The notes below the pieces were generated by a model. It saw nothing but the letters and a program-made list of their open reading frames with translations, ran no database searches and had not been told where the DNA came from. From Plantago ovata (Eukaryota; Streptophyta; Magnoliopsida; Lamiales; Plantaginaceae): 64,000 nucleotides of DNA. The translations under genes were made by a program, and so were the position numbers. The stretch is from positions 13,295,908 to 13,359,907 of the forward strand of contig CM051457.1 of NCBI GenBank assembly GCA_028274465.1, written 5' to 3'. Positions 1 through 13,436 of the stretch are shown here, in pieces; the stretch's first letter is position 1; every line of letters begins with the position of its first letter.

Positions 1-1404
1 TCTTACATGGTCTGTGTACTATACATGTTCTTCACATGAGCTAAGAATATATTTTGGAAAACACGATAGTTACTGACAATGCAGTGCAAAGTAAGATTAG
101 CTTATCCACTGTCAAACTACCACCGGAAGTCCACCGGAAGTATTAGTACTTCTAATTCTGAGATTCAAAGTTGCCTTGTGGAGTTGACTTTGACAGCACA
201 TGGAATCACAGTGAACATAAATGCTTAATTAAGAGAGTGATCCAATCTCAATTAGAGAGGTCTAATCTTAATGGAATTCCATTACGTATTTTAATTTCTA
301 ATCAAAAGAAACCACGTGAAAATTTAAACATAGAGGACTTTAAGGATAACTGCATGATGCTTCGAGCTAGTATTGCTACGGTACACACTACACTGGGCGA
401 GTGATACCCACTAAAATTCGTTCTCCACTCGCGCATAAAATTAAGTAGGAGGGTGTTGTTGGAATAGTACTCGCACCTGTCCATCTGACCCGCATAGAAT
501 TCAACCCAACCAGAGGCGAAAGTACACTAGCTATAATAGGGGAACCCGTTGTTGGAACTTCAACGTTCACTATATATGGGTAATGATTATATCTATGCAC
601 ATACATAATTCTGATGTATTTCATCGTCTTTGAGCCTCGAAATCGACCAATTTAATTTAATATAGATCAATTTTTGTTCTTGTAGTTTACATCTAAATTT
701 ATGAAAATATGTGCTTGAATGGATGTTTGTTGGTAATAGATGTCAATTCTGAAACTAGTCGTGCTACTACTGTTCTTGGTCATGATCTACAATGGTTTCT
801 GGTGATGTACAACAATAGATACACAGTGATATGAATTTTTTAAATTTTGCTCATTTAATTGCTATGTTTTTTAACCATTGAAATATCTATCACGTTCTCA
901 TCAATATTTACCGACTTACATATATGCTCAATATATATTTTATTAGTATGATATTAAGCGTTGCAGTAGTATTTATCTTCTCAACAATATTTTGTAAGTT
1001 ATCTCTAACCAATATCAATATGTATCGTGAGTTTTATGGAGTTTATCCCAGTTGGAAAATATTGTTCCAAAGTCCAAACTACGTGTAATTTGCCGAATTA
1101 AGAAAACTGTAATCCTCCCTGGAGCATCCAAGCACGTAGTCACTCCTGTTTGCAAATCGGTCCTTATTAATATCTCTACTTACTGGATTTGCCCCTCCAA
1201 AAACTATAGAATTGCAGAAAGCCAAAAACAAACCAATTTCCCAAGAGTCCCCGAATTGTAGCTTTTCTTTCAATTAGGGTTTTGCTATGTAACTGTAGGA
1301 GTTGATTCCGTATCACGTCAGGTTCAAATCTTTCAATTGTGTTTGGGTATATATTTGAGAAATTGCCAAATTGATAGCTAGGGCATCTGATAAGTTTCAC
1401 TCAA
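1..1404. other. Spacer upstream of BLOS1
   Basis: AT-rich sequence. Short open frames on both strands show no recognisable domain, no codon bias and no exon-like structure. The last few hundred bases probably hold the promoter and leader of the BLOS1 gene, but I see no clear TATA box. Confidence 0.5.
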
Positions 1405-3091
1405 ATGAAGCGATCGCATCAAGGAGTTGCAGCAAGCCGTCTCGAAGCTTCGTTGCTGCAAATGATTAGTGATCACAATCATACCTCTCTTCAATTACGT
1501 GAACAAACTGGTCAGTTAGTTAGTTAGTTACTATATTCAGATTAAAGCCCCCAGTATTTTTATGTATGTATTTATTTATTCATATTGCTGAATGAACCTC
1601 ATTTTGTGTGTGTTAGAGAAAGCAAAGAAAGAAGCTATTCACATGGCAACGCGAGTGTCAGACCTGTTGGTTGATGCAGTGAATGGGGATGTTCAAGAGG
1701 TCTTTCTCAATGAGAAGCGAATCGAGATGGAAATTAGATCACTTGCTGCTGCTATTGTTCGGTTCTCCAAGCAGACTGATCACTGGCTCACTGCTTCTCA
1801 TGCTATCAACACTGCTGTCAAGGTTAATCTTTTTAATGGGCTTCTCAGTTTCTGCATTGTAGTTATTACAACATCGTCATTTAGGCAAGGTTATTTAGTC
1901 GCTGGATTAAAGAAAATAGTAAGTTATTGTTGGAAATTGTTAACTAAAGTATTGTATTGTTTCCTGTGGTGTCACATTGATAAGTTAGATTGTAGTGAGC
2001 TAGCAGACCTACTGGTAGTGATATGACTAGCTATATGGTGTAGTAAACGGACACTTACAGATTTGCTTGGAGTTGCAAGTATAAATGTCCCAAGTCCTAA
2101 CACTCTCCTGTTATTAGAACTAGCATAACATTTTGTATCTTGTATGGTACATGTATCCTGTTATTACAACATGAACCACATCAAACGACTAATATAAGTA
2201 CCTTCTTAATCTATGCATTACCTAAACAAATGACTCTACTTTATTATTTTCGACAGTTGCTTAGTTGCATTCACAGATAGTTCTACTTCTTAACTGTCTA
2301 GGTTAACTGACTGGTGCATAATTCCTTTACTTGGTGGTCCTTTGTATCCTTGAATTTGACCTGTGTGTGTGATCCTTAACTGTGGTAAGTGAGTAATTTG
2401 TATGTGGGGTTGTGTCTGAAGTACTGTATCTTGTAGTTAAATGAACTTTTTGGGTGGTGGAACAGTACATGTTATATAGCTTATGGGAATTAATAAATTT
2501 AGGACTTCTGTGCTTCAACATACTTAATGAGTAAATTGAAGTCCCCCTGTCTTCTAGCTATATTTGTTTTATATATCAAGATTCAAGACGTGTTGCGTTG
2601 TTTTATAGTATTAATTTTTCGATTTAAAAAAGGAAAACAGAGTTTGGAACGACTTTCGGTTGTATAGCGTTTTATGCTCACTTCTATTGTATCATGCCTG
2701 TCATGATGCACTAAGAATGCAAGCTTAAAGAATGAAATTCATTCAAGAGCGATATGATGATCTGTTTCTTTAGCGCACAGTAGATGGATAATTGCTAACT
2801 TCTTATTAATTTTGTAAAATAAAATGATAACTGAGTGCTATAAGCATTATATGCTCTTATAAGTACGCTCTAAGGATATAGGTGTGTTATATTTGGATTG
2901 AAATATTGAAACTTCAACTTACTATCATCTACTCAAATATTTGCACTTGAATCTAACACTTGATGAGGCATTATTTTACTCTTGTACTCGTCCGTTTACA
3001 GGAAATTGGAGATTTTGAGAACTGGATGAAGACAATGGAGCTTGATTGTAAAAGCATTAGTGCTGCAATCTGTAATATCCATCAAGCATGA
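1405..3091 (+). CDS. BLOS1: BLOC-1 subunit 1 (BLOS1/GCN5L1) homolog
   Basis: Three exons join in frame: 1405-1510, 1617-1822 and 3002-3091, giving about 133 aa. The product starts MKRSHQGVAASRLEASLL and carries the family core KEAIHMATRVSDLLVDAVNG, then EIGDFENWMKTMELD near the C-terminus. GCN5L1/BLOS1 proteins are small coiled-coil subunits of the BLOC-1 complex. In plants BLOS1 takes part in endosome-to-vacuole sorting of membrane cargo, including PIN auxin carriers and the iron transporter IRT1 (family knowledge). Both introns are GT-AG; intron 2 is long, about 1.18 kb. The ATG at 1405 is chosen because it opens the conserved N-terminus. The length is close to the plant family. Confidence 0.86.
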
Positions 3092-6000
3092 TATGGAAAG
3101 CTCTTAATTGCAATGTACGTGATTTTTTCTTCTTACGAAGTTTCTCTGTTTATATGAATGGCTATGATGAATGATACCAATTCTTCATATTGGTATGTGA
3201 ATTGCTTTTCATAAGTAATTCAACTTAACATCTTTACAAGAACTTCTCAATTTCAAAGCACCTGCTTATATTCATTGGATTTGCCGTTTAAAAGAAAATT
3301 GATTTCTACAGAAAAGCATACGGGTGATCCTGGTTTGGACAAACTAAATGACTGTAAATTTGTTTACTTTTATTTGATTTCTTGTTACCACAGTATTTCT
3401 TATGTTTCTGCTTTCATATTTGATATTAGAGTCCTCTAGGAATGTGTTTTTATTGTACTTGTTTTCCATACCAGTTTTCCTTGGCTCCTGCAGTATTTTC
3501 CATAGGCAAATGTGGATACTAACCAGGGATATAGAACACGTGAGATACTTCTTTGTCCTTCGCTATTGGCCAAGGAATATCACCCGTGGACTACAAGAAT
3601 TAATCTCATCGGGTAGACCCCTCCCAATTAAAAGTTGCTCCATTGTGAAAGGTTAAGGGTTCAAAGCATTACTCGGGGGAAGTGAATATATTAATCATTC
3701 ACTTATAGTATATACTATATAAAAGTAAATGTGACCCAAAGTGGTATTCTTTTCTATAGAGTCCACTGAATAGCTTATAGTTATAGGCTATAGCTATACA
3801 GCCACCACTGATGAAAAATGTATTCCATATACCCTTGGTATTTTTCTTTTCATTTATTTAGTTGTTGGAAACCATTTGTTATCTAAAGGTGTTGTGAACG
3901 GAGTAACCTGCAAATTCTTATTCTAATAACTTTGCAGAAATATGGATGCATTTACAATAAACCATGTCACGATCGTCGTAAATATAGAATCTGCATAATT
4001 ACTTCTTATTTTTTATGTAGTGAACACTGATAGAATTCTCTTTGATCTTTCGTGTCAATGCCCAAATCACCTTCTTCATGGCACATTCTTGATGAATTAT
4101 GTATTCTTAAATATCCAATGTGTGAGTCAGGTAATATCTTTGAAGTAGACAAAATCACTCAGTTTGGGATGGGTTCAAATGTTAGATCCAACATTACCGG
4201 CCATTAATAGCTGATTCACCAATATGGGTTTTTGGACTGTATTGGTGGATCAAGTAATATGGGATGATACTCATATGGGAAGGGTCTGGATTCCTATAAC
4301 AACTAGAATCTGGATTCCTCTAGAATTCTCAGCTCTCGCTCTGTACAGATAGTGACGCGGGGTAAGTACTAGTAGTGTTTGTCAAGGCTACTCTGGTGAA
4401 ATGTTCGGATCCGGGGCCTGACAAATGTCCCGGGCCTCTGGTGGCCCGGCCCATTGCCATCCCTAATGGTACTTGGATCACATGGGTACTACGGGACAAT
4501 TTGTTGGTCTCTTCCATTTTGAAAACAATCGTTTGATGTTTTCTTAAGCTCGTCAGTTTATTTTGGTGGGTTTACGCTGTACGCCACAAGTTTTGTTTGC
4601 CTTGTGAGGCAAGAGAGGAGATTCTTCTACAAAGTGATACGGACTTTCTTACGGAGTAGTATATGAGTAAGTTATCGATCATGTGACTTCATAATCAACT
4701 GCATCACGGAGTTATAAGATGGTGCATTATACTCTATGTAAGCGTTAACCCAAATAGTGCCGCATCCAGGATCACAATTTCCGAACGCTGGAAATGCTTG
4801 TGCTACTTTCGATGATATATAGTTGGGAACTACTAGCTAGATTAGAGACTTGAAGTCATCAAATTGAACTGTACTTGTGCATTTTAAAGATAGAGGTATT
4901 ACATTATCAATCCAGCAACCTGAATAATTTGCTATAAAATAGACCTAGTTGTAGTTGGGATGTTAATTAAACTAGACTGTCATCAAATTGATAACCATCA
5001 CTCACAGAAAAAAAAAAAAAAAAAAAAAAAGAAAAAGAATAGTATTAGAGGCTTAGAACTATGTTTAGATTAGATTCCAACAACAACATGAACTATTTGT
5101 CCCTCTTAATCTTAACAGGTTTCTTAACTTAAGTATTACATACACAAGTGGTGTGAGTAGGGCCATTGCCAGTTTGGTGCTCGAGTCTATCAAAGCAGCT
5201 CTGAAAGATGGATAACATACAAAAATATTCAAAAAATAGGACAGAAAGATAACATACAAAACTCCATTATAATTGGGGCAAACACACATCACACAATTCA
5301 CTTGACATGACCCTCATGAATAATCCTACATGACAAAAGGCAATTATCATCCCATCTCATCCCAAATGCAAATAATGATTCTCTTCCCATCCAAACTATC
5401 TACTATTAGTATAACACAATTAACATCATACATTCATACCTAACATTTGGCTTTTGGGTGAACACAAGTGTGTTGATTATTGAACAAATTATTTCACCTC
5501 ACACCTATGCCGGAGTTGTGGCATTTCAGACATACAATGTCTGGGGTCTACCTGAAATGTGTCTAGTTTTTATTGGTACATTACATGGCTCATTATCATC
5601 GTAAATAGATACTTTACTAGTTAAGAGTATAACCCAGGTTGCAAGATGGTTGTTTATTGCACATTTGAAAATTTTAAATATAAACCCCACCTCATGATAT
5701 GAACGAACCTAATTGATCTTATGTTTGTGTATGTGTGCTATTGCTTATGAGAGTTGGACCACGTTGTGTAATAAACTAAAATTACATAATACCTACTGTT
5801 CAATATCCAATTACACCTCTAATCTTTACTCCAAATTAAATTTAACTCGTGGGACATGCAAATCCGTAATGCTTGAAAAATAAAAATGTAAAATATGTAG
5901 AGAAATGTTTGAAGACAAAAGTATGAATTTCATGTGATTTCATCTTTTATAAAAAATCGGAAACATAAAACCGTTTTGAAAAGTTTCGCATAGTATTTTC

Positions 6001-6222
6001 ACTTAAATTTGAATTATCACTAGAGCATAAATCCAAAAGGTTGTTTACTACATAGATCCCTCTGAATGATTCTAAACCAAGTGTGTTGGTCAAAAACCAT
6101 TACTATAAGTTTCATGTTTCTCACACCTAAAGAAAGGGTCTCTCTTTATAGCATTGGACTCAAATAATCATGATTAACAATAACAATACTCAAGAACAAG
6201 ATGGTGGAAGTGGAATTTGGAA
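3092..6222. other. Spacer with scattered transposon debris
   Basis: No coding gene recognised. It holds the 3' region of BLOS1, one transposon end (see 4380-4465), a poly(A) run of about 22 bases near 5008-5030, and AT-rich sequence. Short open frames, for example 3402-3656 plus and 5065-5301 minus, lack domains. Confidence 0.5.
4380..4465. repeat. Single end of a hAT-like GGGCCC-rich MITE
   Basis: The sequence ends in GGCCCATTGCCATCCCTA, the same terminus as the complete element at 15786-16536, preceded by the same kind of GGCCCGGG-rich subterminal sequence. No matching TAGGGATGGCAA end was found upstream, so this looks like a truncated or solo end. Confidence 0.5.
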
Positions 6223-6267
6223 TTTTTTTTTTTTTTTTTTTTTAAAGTAACTTGAAATGCATTACAC

Positions 6268-7310
6268 TCAAACAATATTTACATTTACAGATCTAACATA
6301 ACAAATAGAGTTTAAATCTAATACACGATTGAGCCAACTTGGACACACATTCCACACAAAATACATACAATTACTAGAAGCTAAAGCAAGATTACCACCA
6401 AACGTCCTATGACTGTCCTCATTAGCCAATTTGTCGGCAACTTGATTGGCTTCTCTATACACAAAACGCCAAGTCGCATTTCGTAAACTGTCCATTACCT
6501 TCCGTGCATCATCAAGCAATATTTGTTGGTAGACATTGGCAGATTTCTTCTTGTTAAGGCAAGACACTAGATACTGTGAGTCAGACTGAATGATGAGACT
6601 CTCAAATTGCAGTTGAGTACAATTAATGTTCAACCCAAGTCTGAGAGCATAAAATTCCACCATGTTATGATCAGTTTTGCCCAAAAATATAGCTGTTGCT
6701 TTTATAAAATACCCTTGGCTATCACGAACGATTGCTCCAACTCCTGCAAATCCAAATTCGTGCAAACTATAACCATCAATATAGACACACAAACAGTTTG
6801 GTGGGGGTGGTTCCCATTTGCAAACTATTTGTGTTGACATCTTATTTCTGATTTCTCGAGTCAGGAAGGGCTATTTTAGAATCTTTTATCAAATTTGTAA
6901 AACACATATTAAACTTGAACAAGTCAGGTTCCAATCCTTTGAACATTTTCTCATTTATTGTCTTCCAAATCAACCACCCAAACATAATCAGTAGTTTTTG
7001 CTGATCTTAATGTTTATCAAGTTGGAAAACAATATGTGAAAAAGTTTGTGGTATCTCTTCCAGCCCTTGCATTAACCAACATCTTATTTGCTGGAATATT
7101 TGACATCGTAGGACTAGATGGTCTAAGGTTTTTTCTTGTTGGTTACACAACCTACAAGAATTATCATCCACAATATTGTGCTTATATAGTCTTGCCGCAG
7201 TAGGAATCCTATCATGAATTCCTAACTAGAAAAAAACTTTATTTTTGGAAATAGTTTTATCTTCCAAATATTACCGCAACACCATTGAGGTCCTGGTTCT
7301 CTTCCAAATT
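6268..7310 (-). pseudogene. 5'-truncated LINE ORF2 remnant: zf-RVT plus RNase H
   Basis: Reading on the minus strand, 7310-7010 encodes a zf-RVT-like segment (WKIKLFPKIKFF, then LGIHDRIPTAARLYKHNIVD and a CxxC motif in CRLCNQQEKT). It continues to an RNase H domain in an open 190-aa frame (6840-6268). The RNase H acidic residues are all there: D22 (VYIDGYS), E62 (NMVEFYALR), D87 (IQSDSQ) and D136 (NQVADKLA). A stop near 7006 and at least two frame changes break the polyprotein. A run of 21 T at 6223-6243 fits the poly(A) tail of a minus-strand insertion. This order (reverse transcriptase, zf-RVT, RNase H) is that of plant L1-like LINEs; the reverse transcriptase itself is missing. Confidence 0.8.
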
Positions 7311-10300
7311 GGAGTTTTCTTCTCAACATTCATCATTAATATCCTAACAAATCACATTCAACTATTCAAGTAGTACATTACGATAAAATAATCATGTCTT
7401 ACTTTCTTCCCGTAACAGCACTCTTTACACTGTACAATTAGGTGTTACACGGAGTTTAGGTGGGCAGCTGCCCGCCCTTTGTCTCCGCCCCTGCCCGGCC
7501 AACCCCCCAAATACTGTAGATCAAGTAGTATGTAGTATAACAACAATTTAACATGGTGATCTGCTGAAGGTTAAGTGCATGCATGCAACATTAATTATTT
7601 GTCATAATAACTGGAATACATCATCACATTAGTAAGAGAAACCTGACTTATAAATATCAAATGCAATAATTGATGAACAAAACATAGTGAATAGTCACTA
7701 GAGTCCTACTACTAGTCAAAGGTCGATCATGTGAGGTCCACCTTGTGAAACTTAAAATAAATATGAATCACATGATTTAAATTACTTTGCTTTCATTTAC
7801 CGTGAATGATTTTGGATATGAGTGATTCATTTATGACTCAAATTTAACATACCACATGAAAGGAAAAAAAGAAAAGGAAAAAGAAAAAGAAAAGGAAAAA
7901 AAAAGGCCCAGTTCTGTATAAAAGGGGGTGGGATACTAAAAATTGAATTAACTCGATTGGAAATTACTCGACCTATCACATCCAAATAAGAATTGAATTT
8001 AAACCGACGCGGTTCTATCTCGATTGAAATCGGATGCGAATTACACATTTACACCTACTTGGCATCATCATGCATCGCATACTCATCATCACCGGCCATG
8101 CACACATCTGGTGTAATTGAAAAGAACAAAGAGACATCACTTTCGCATCATTCAGCATCGTCCGTCTGTCTATTATCTCACACATTGCTTCTTAAGTTAT
8201 GGGGGTTCATTAATTTTCACTTTCTATACGAGGACAATAACCAAACCAATAATTATTTTCCTTCGAATGCAACCAAGCCAATAAAGTAAGAGAGTCATTT
8301 TCATACATTCTAGGCAAACACGTCCCATGCTATTTACCTCAAAACTACCTGCCAATTTCCTTACCTTTCTTTTTTTTTTTAAACACCAAATTAAACTCAA
8401 CGTTTGTACAAGGATAATAGGGGCATATCACAATCATCAGTACTAATGCTAACCTACCGCCTTCAATGCTTGTTTTAACATAAAATCCGAAATCCAGTCC
8501 AAAAGGTTGTAAATTCTAACAAGTAATTAACAACCCTTGAATGTGACTGATAGAGGTACATAGTCAGAGACGAGAAAACTATTTCATTACTAAATCTACC
8601 AATATTGAAACGTGTTATCAAATATTAGTTAAGTTATCGGTTTGTTTTACTAAACACAAACTATTTGTTTTTTTGAAACAACCAAAAAAGTTCATTAATC
8701 CTCAAAGTACTGTAGAAGAATAAGAGGGGTATAGCACAATCATGATACAAATACAAAGTGTATAACTAAATCTACATGCAAATAGATAAATGCAATTCAA
8801 TTAACGGATCATTCTTTGAGTTTATATGAGCCACTATTTATAATATAGGCGAGATCTAACACGTTTTTGTATGAGGATTTGTTCTCGTGGAGCATCAAGC
8901 CCTTATATAATTTGTATTATACTTAAAATTCTGATTCCTAACTAAAGCACTGGTGGACATCAATTCGTTTAATTTTATCTTAAGGTTCTGTTTCTATTTT
9001 ATTTTATTTTTAAGTAAAAGAATATCATTTTATAAAATAATTTCTAGTCATTGTGCCACGTGTCAATATTGATATGTAGAATGGTAAACACATCGCAAAA
9101 TGAAAAAGCATGTTGATAAGAACTAAATCAAATGGTCCATACCCCATATTTGCTTCTTGGTAAAAAAATTAGAAAATAATTCGTATAAAGTTTTTCATAA
9201 AATTAAATAGGATGAGATAGTTCAATTGGTTTGGTTGGAGCTCATTATTTTAGAGAACACGAATTCAATTCAATTCTCTTTCGTGATAATTGTTGATTGG
9301 AAGTAAGATAGATACTATTTGTTCCACTTTGATTTGATTATGGGATTTGGGAGCAACAAATTAAGAACGATATGGGCACTAGAGAGCGACAAACTAGTTG
9401 CCCATGGTTCGCCTGCGTCGCGTGTATTCTAAAATGGTACTCATCCGTTTTTTTTTTAAATTCTATACGTTTACTTTTGGATTGAAATTTTAGGAGGTTT
9501 ATACAATGAGTGTTGTGTGTGAATCTAAATAAACAGAGGAGTAATTAATCCTAGTGAACTACTTTTGTGAACCACATCCACCACTACCCAGAGTCTCTCT
9601 AGTTCGGGGGAGTTGTAGTTAATTACATTTGTTAACACCAAGGTATGAGATCAATAATTACTTTAACACTGTTGAAAAATGATCTGAACCCTTGAGCGAA
9701 AAGCTTACATGATGATTTTGAGTAATGGTGTAAGATGTAATTAACTAGTTGAGCATCAAAACACAAAGTTGTTTTAGTTCCAGGTCTGAATAATATAAAG
9801 CACCAGAGTAAGAGTAAGATCATTGAAAACGGTTTCCATAAAAGGATCCTTTTGGTTAAATATTGACAAAAATATTAAAATATGTGTAAAAGCCTAACAA
9901 ATTAGATTTCCTAAAATTTGTCTGGAAAAAAATAAATAGATAAGCCTCTTCACATGCCTAAACTTGTGCATGCCTAATACTTTTTTAGTGTATTAATCAT
10001 TAATTTATATACTATATTTAGAATATGTGATTATTAAATTATTGTTTATATATACATATATCATTAAAAGGGAATATGATTTTAATGAATTGTAGAATAA
10101 ATTTTTAAAATATTATAGAGAATGAGTTTAAAACGGTTTTAAGGGAATTTTATAAATAAACTGTTGTGAATGTTCTAATAAATAAGAAATTTGGTAAATA
10201 CATTAATGAAAGATTAATGAGGGAATCCCAGAAAAGAAAAGGAAAATAATAAAAAAGAATTGAAAGCAAAGGTTAATTAATCATCATTTCATCATCATCC

Positions 10301-10324
10301 TGATAACAACACTGTATGTAGTAC
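7311..10324. other. Spacer, no gene seen
   Basis: AT-rich intergenic DNA. A GC-rich patch at 7466-7500 (GCCCGCCC...CTCCGCCCCTG) resembles the end of a non-autonomous transposon related to the one at 60766-60944. A possible tRNA-like stretch (agttcaattggtttggttgg near 9220) could be a decayed SINE. 9820-10190 has loosely inverted AAACGGTTT-type ends that may be an old MITE. None is well enough preserved for a firm call. Confidence 0.4.
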
Positions 10325-10334
10325 TATATAAATA
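10325..10334 (+). promoter_or_regulatory. TATA box of the AGT2-like gene
   Basis: TATATAAATA lies 103-112 bp before the chosen ATG at 10437. A CTT-rich (CTTCTTCTT) leader follows, typical of a plant core promoter and 5' UTR. Confidence 0.55.
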
Positions 10335-10436
10335 ACAACAACTTCATCATCATCATCATAATAATCCATCAACAAAACAACCCTTTCTTCTTCTTCTTCT
10401 TCTTCTTCATTGCATTTCGATTTCCCGGCAAACAAG

Positions 10437-13436
10437 ATGATGATGTTGATGAAGATGAAGAGACTCATCATCCCAACACAATCATTCTCCTCCAATCGCC
10501 TTCTTCTTCTTCCTTTGACCACCCGCTCACAATCCACTCTCCTCCAAAAGGACGATGTTTCACAAAATGAAACCGTTCCTCTTCCCCAAATGCCACCTTT
10601 CGATTACACTCCTCCACCCTACTCCGGCCCCTCCCCTCAACAAATTCTCAACAAACGACACTCCTTTCTCAGCCCTGCCGTCTTCCATTTCTACAAAAAC
10701 CCAGTTAATAGATTCTACCTTTTTCTTATCCAATTCATGATGAATTTACTCATTTTTTTTTTTTTTTAATTTATAAAATGGTACTCATTAATTTGATTTT
10801 GTGGAAGCAGTTGAGTTTGGTGGATGGAAAGATGCAGTATCTGTTTGATGATAAGGGTCGGAGATACTTGGATGCTTTTGGTGGAATAGCCACCGTTTGC
10901 TGTGGTCACTGCCATCCTCATGTTGTTAATGCTATTGTCAATCAAGCTCAACGTTTGCAGCATTCTACTATCTTGTACTTGAACCCTGCTATTGCTGATT
11001 TCGCCGAGGCACTCGCTTCCAAGTTCCCCGCTGATCTCAAGGTTTTCTTCTTTTACCAAACTAATTACCTCTTCTTTCTATTGATTGCTACGTGTAGTAA
11101 TTGTACTGGTATAATCAAGTGGAACGGACTAAAATGGAATAATTGACTCATTGCTTGTTTTGTGAAGTAAGCATGATTTCCAGTGTAGGGAAAACAGACT
11201 CAAAGTGCCAAAAAGTTTTCATTTTTAATTAAGTTGGTTGACTTGAGATGAGGTTTTGATATTAAATTCTTCTTTGTCATGAGTGTGTGAAACTGGGATT
11301 TTGATCCATGGGACTGAGAGATGATGGATTTTGTGTTTGTTTTAAGGTGGTTTTCTTCACCAATTCTGGGACGGAGGCGAATGAGCTCGCTATGTTGATG
11401 GCACGTCTGTACACAGGCTGCAATGATGTCATTTCCATTAGGAACGGCTATCATGGCAATGCTGCCGGTACTATGGGAGCAACTGCTCAGAGCAGTTACA
11501 AGTTCAATGTTGTTCAGGTACATTGACAAAGGGTGTACTAATGCATCTTCATCTTCAGTGATAGTTTCAAGTTTTATGCATCTATTAGTAATGTTAAATG
11601 GTTATAAGCCTTACACTCCTGAGCCATGATCATTGGTTTTAATGACAAACAGCTCTTAAACCTCTTTCAAGAAAACATATGTTAAATACTTAAAAAACCA
11701 ATACTTCAGTTTGCTATGTGTCATTGACCTTTTGTTAAATATGGTTTGCTAATCGTTACTTGAATAACAATGTATTTTTCTGATATCGAGAATGGGTGTT
11801 GTTGTTTGAGTATGTATGTATGTTTGACAGTTTGATAAAATCTTGGCCTCTGATTGCAACAGACTGGAGTCCACCATGCACTGAATCCTGACCAGTACAG
11901 AGGAGTATTTGGCTCTGATGGACTGAAATATGCTAAAGATGTTGACGACATAATTACATATGGAACATCCGGGCGTGTTGCTGCGTTTATTGCTGAGGCC
12001 ATACAGGTTTTTAAATATTAGAGAAGTTCATATCTCTGTTCTAAACCCTTGCCTTTTTCCATGTTAACACTTTTATCTGGTTAATAACGTGTCATGCTTT
12101 GTGTTATATTTATAGGGAGTGGGTGGGATAATGGAGTTGGCCCCCGGATATTTGCCGGCTGTCTATAGCTCCATAAAGAAGGCAGGGGGGCTCTGCATAG
12201 CCGATGAGGTCCAGTCTGGTTTCGCTCGCACAGGAAGCCACTTCTGGGGATTCGAGGGCCATGGTGTGGTTCCTGATATTGTTACCATGGCCAAGGTTAT
12301 CCACCTTTCCACTACTCGGTGTTTCCACTATTCTGTTTGATTTGTTAGTTTCTGAATTTCGATTCAACCCAAGTTCGAAAATGCTTTTCTGCTAAATATT
12401 GATTTTCAAGATGACACTTCCTACATTAAACATTTGTGGGCTAAAGTTTTCAATATCTCCAGGGTATCGGAAATGGAATACCACTGGGTGCCGTGGTTAC
12501 AACTCCTGAGATTGCTAAGGTGCTGGCTCATCGCAGTTACTTCAACACATTTGGTGGTAATCCCGTATGTACTGCTGCTGGTCTTGCAGTTCTTGAAGTA
12601 ATTGAAAAGGAAAAGTTGCAAGAGAATGCATTTAATGTTGGGTCATATCTGAAGAAACGTCTCGATTCCTTGAAAGACAAATACGAGAGTATGTTCTGCT
12701 TCTTATGGAACTGGCAAAAGCTGCACTCAATAGTCAAATCTTCTTGTTTTATAGTAATTGTTCCTTGTCTTTTTCTCTAATTTTTTGTTGTCCAGTTATT
12801 GGAGATGTGAGGGGAAGAGGTCTGATGCTAGGGGTAGAACTTGTAACTGATCGCCACACAAAAACCCCTGCCAAAGTTGAGACTCTTCACATCATGGAGC
12901 AGATGAAAGGTGTGTTTTCCTTTGTCATTGGGTTAATCTTGTAACTTCATAACAAATCATTTTAATTATCTGCTTTTTTCTCTCCGATTTCTGACTCCTG
13001 TGTCACACTGGACTTGCTTTCAGAAATGGGAGTACTGGTAGGAAAAGGCGGATTCTTTGGCAACGTATTCAGAGTCACTCCACCCCTATGCTTCACCAAA
13101 GAGGACTCTGGTATTCCTTTTCATTTCTTCTGTTTTTTGCTTTCTGTTATCACCATGTCCTTTTTTACGAAGATCTCATTCGTGTTATCTATAATTAGTA
13201 GAAACACGATATGTCAATAGTAGCAAAGTCCTGTATATGTTAAAAGGTTGTGTTATTCCAAAAGTAAAAAGCCCTCCTGGAAACTAGACTTGCATGCAAG
13301 TTTTGCAAGTAGCTCCAGACTTATTGATTCGGGCATCATTCATTCATTTTGGGATGAACGATGACACTGGTTTGTTGTTACCTTGGGTGTAGATTTTCTT
13401 GTGGATGCAATGGACTATACATTGTCAAAGATGTAA
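10437..13436 (+). CDS. AGT2: Alanine-glyoxylate aminotransferase 2-like, mitochondrial
   Basis: Nine exons keep one frame of 487 aa: 10437-10703, 10811-11041, 11347-11517, 11863-12006, 12116-12295, 12463-12688, 12796-12909, 13024-13110, 13393-13436. It is a class III PLP aminotransferase. Visible motifs are NSGTEAN (around residues 172-178), [12 protein letters not shown] with D301 facing the pyridine nitrogen, and the Schiff-base lysine K331 in [14 protein letters not shown]. The first 40 residues are rich in K, R, S, T and L with almost no acids, as expected of a mitochondrial presequence. Plant AGT2-type enzymes are assigned to alanine-glyoxylate transamination outside the peroxisome; the exact substrate is inferred. 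All introns have GT-AG ends. The upstream in-frame codon at 10410 is TTG, so the first ATG is 10437. Confidence 0.93.

Noticed and set aside
2327..2521. 64-aa minus-strand frame in BLOS1 intron 2
   Set aside because: Intronic, low-complexity Thr/Ser-rich, without domain.
10410..10436. Upstream extension of the AGT2-like frame starting with Met
   Set aside because: The codon at 10410 is TTG; the first in-frame ATG is 10437, after the CTT-rich leader.
10295..10537. 80-aa minus-strand frame with poly-Glu and poly-Asp
   Set aside because: It is the antisense of the CTT/CAT-rich leader of the AGT2-like gene; low complexity only.
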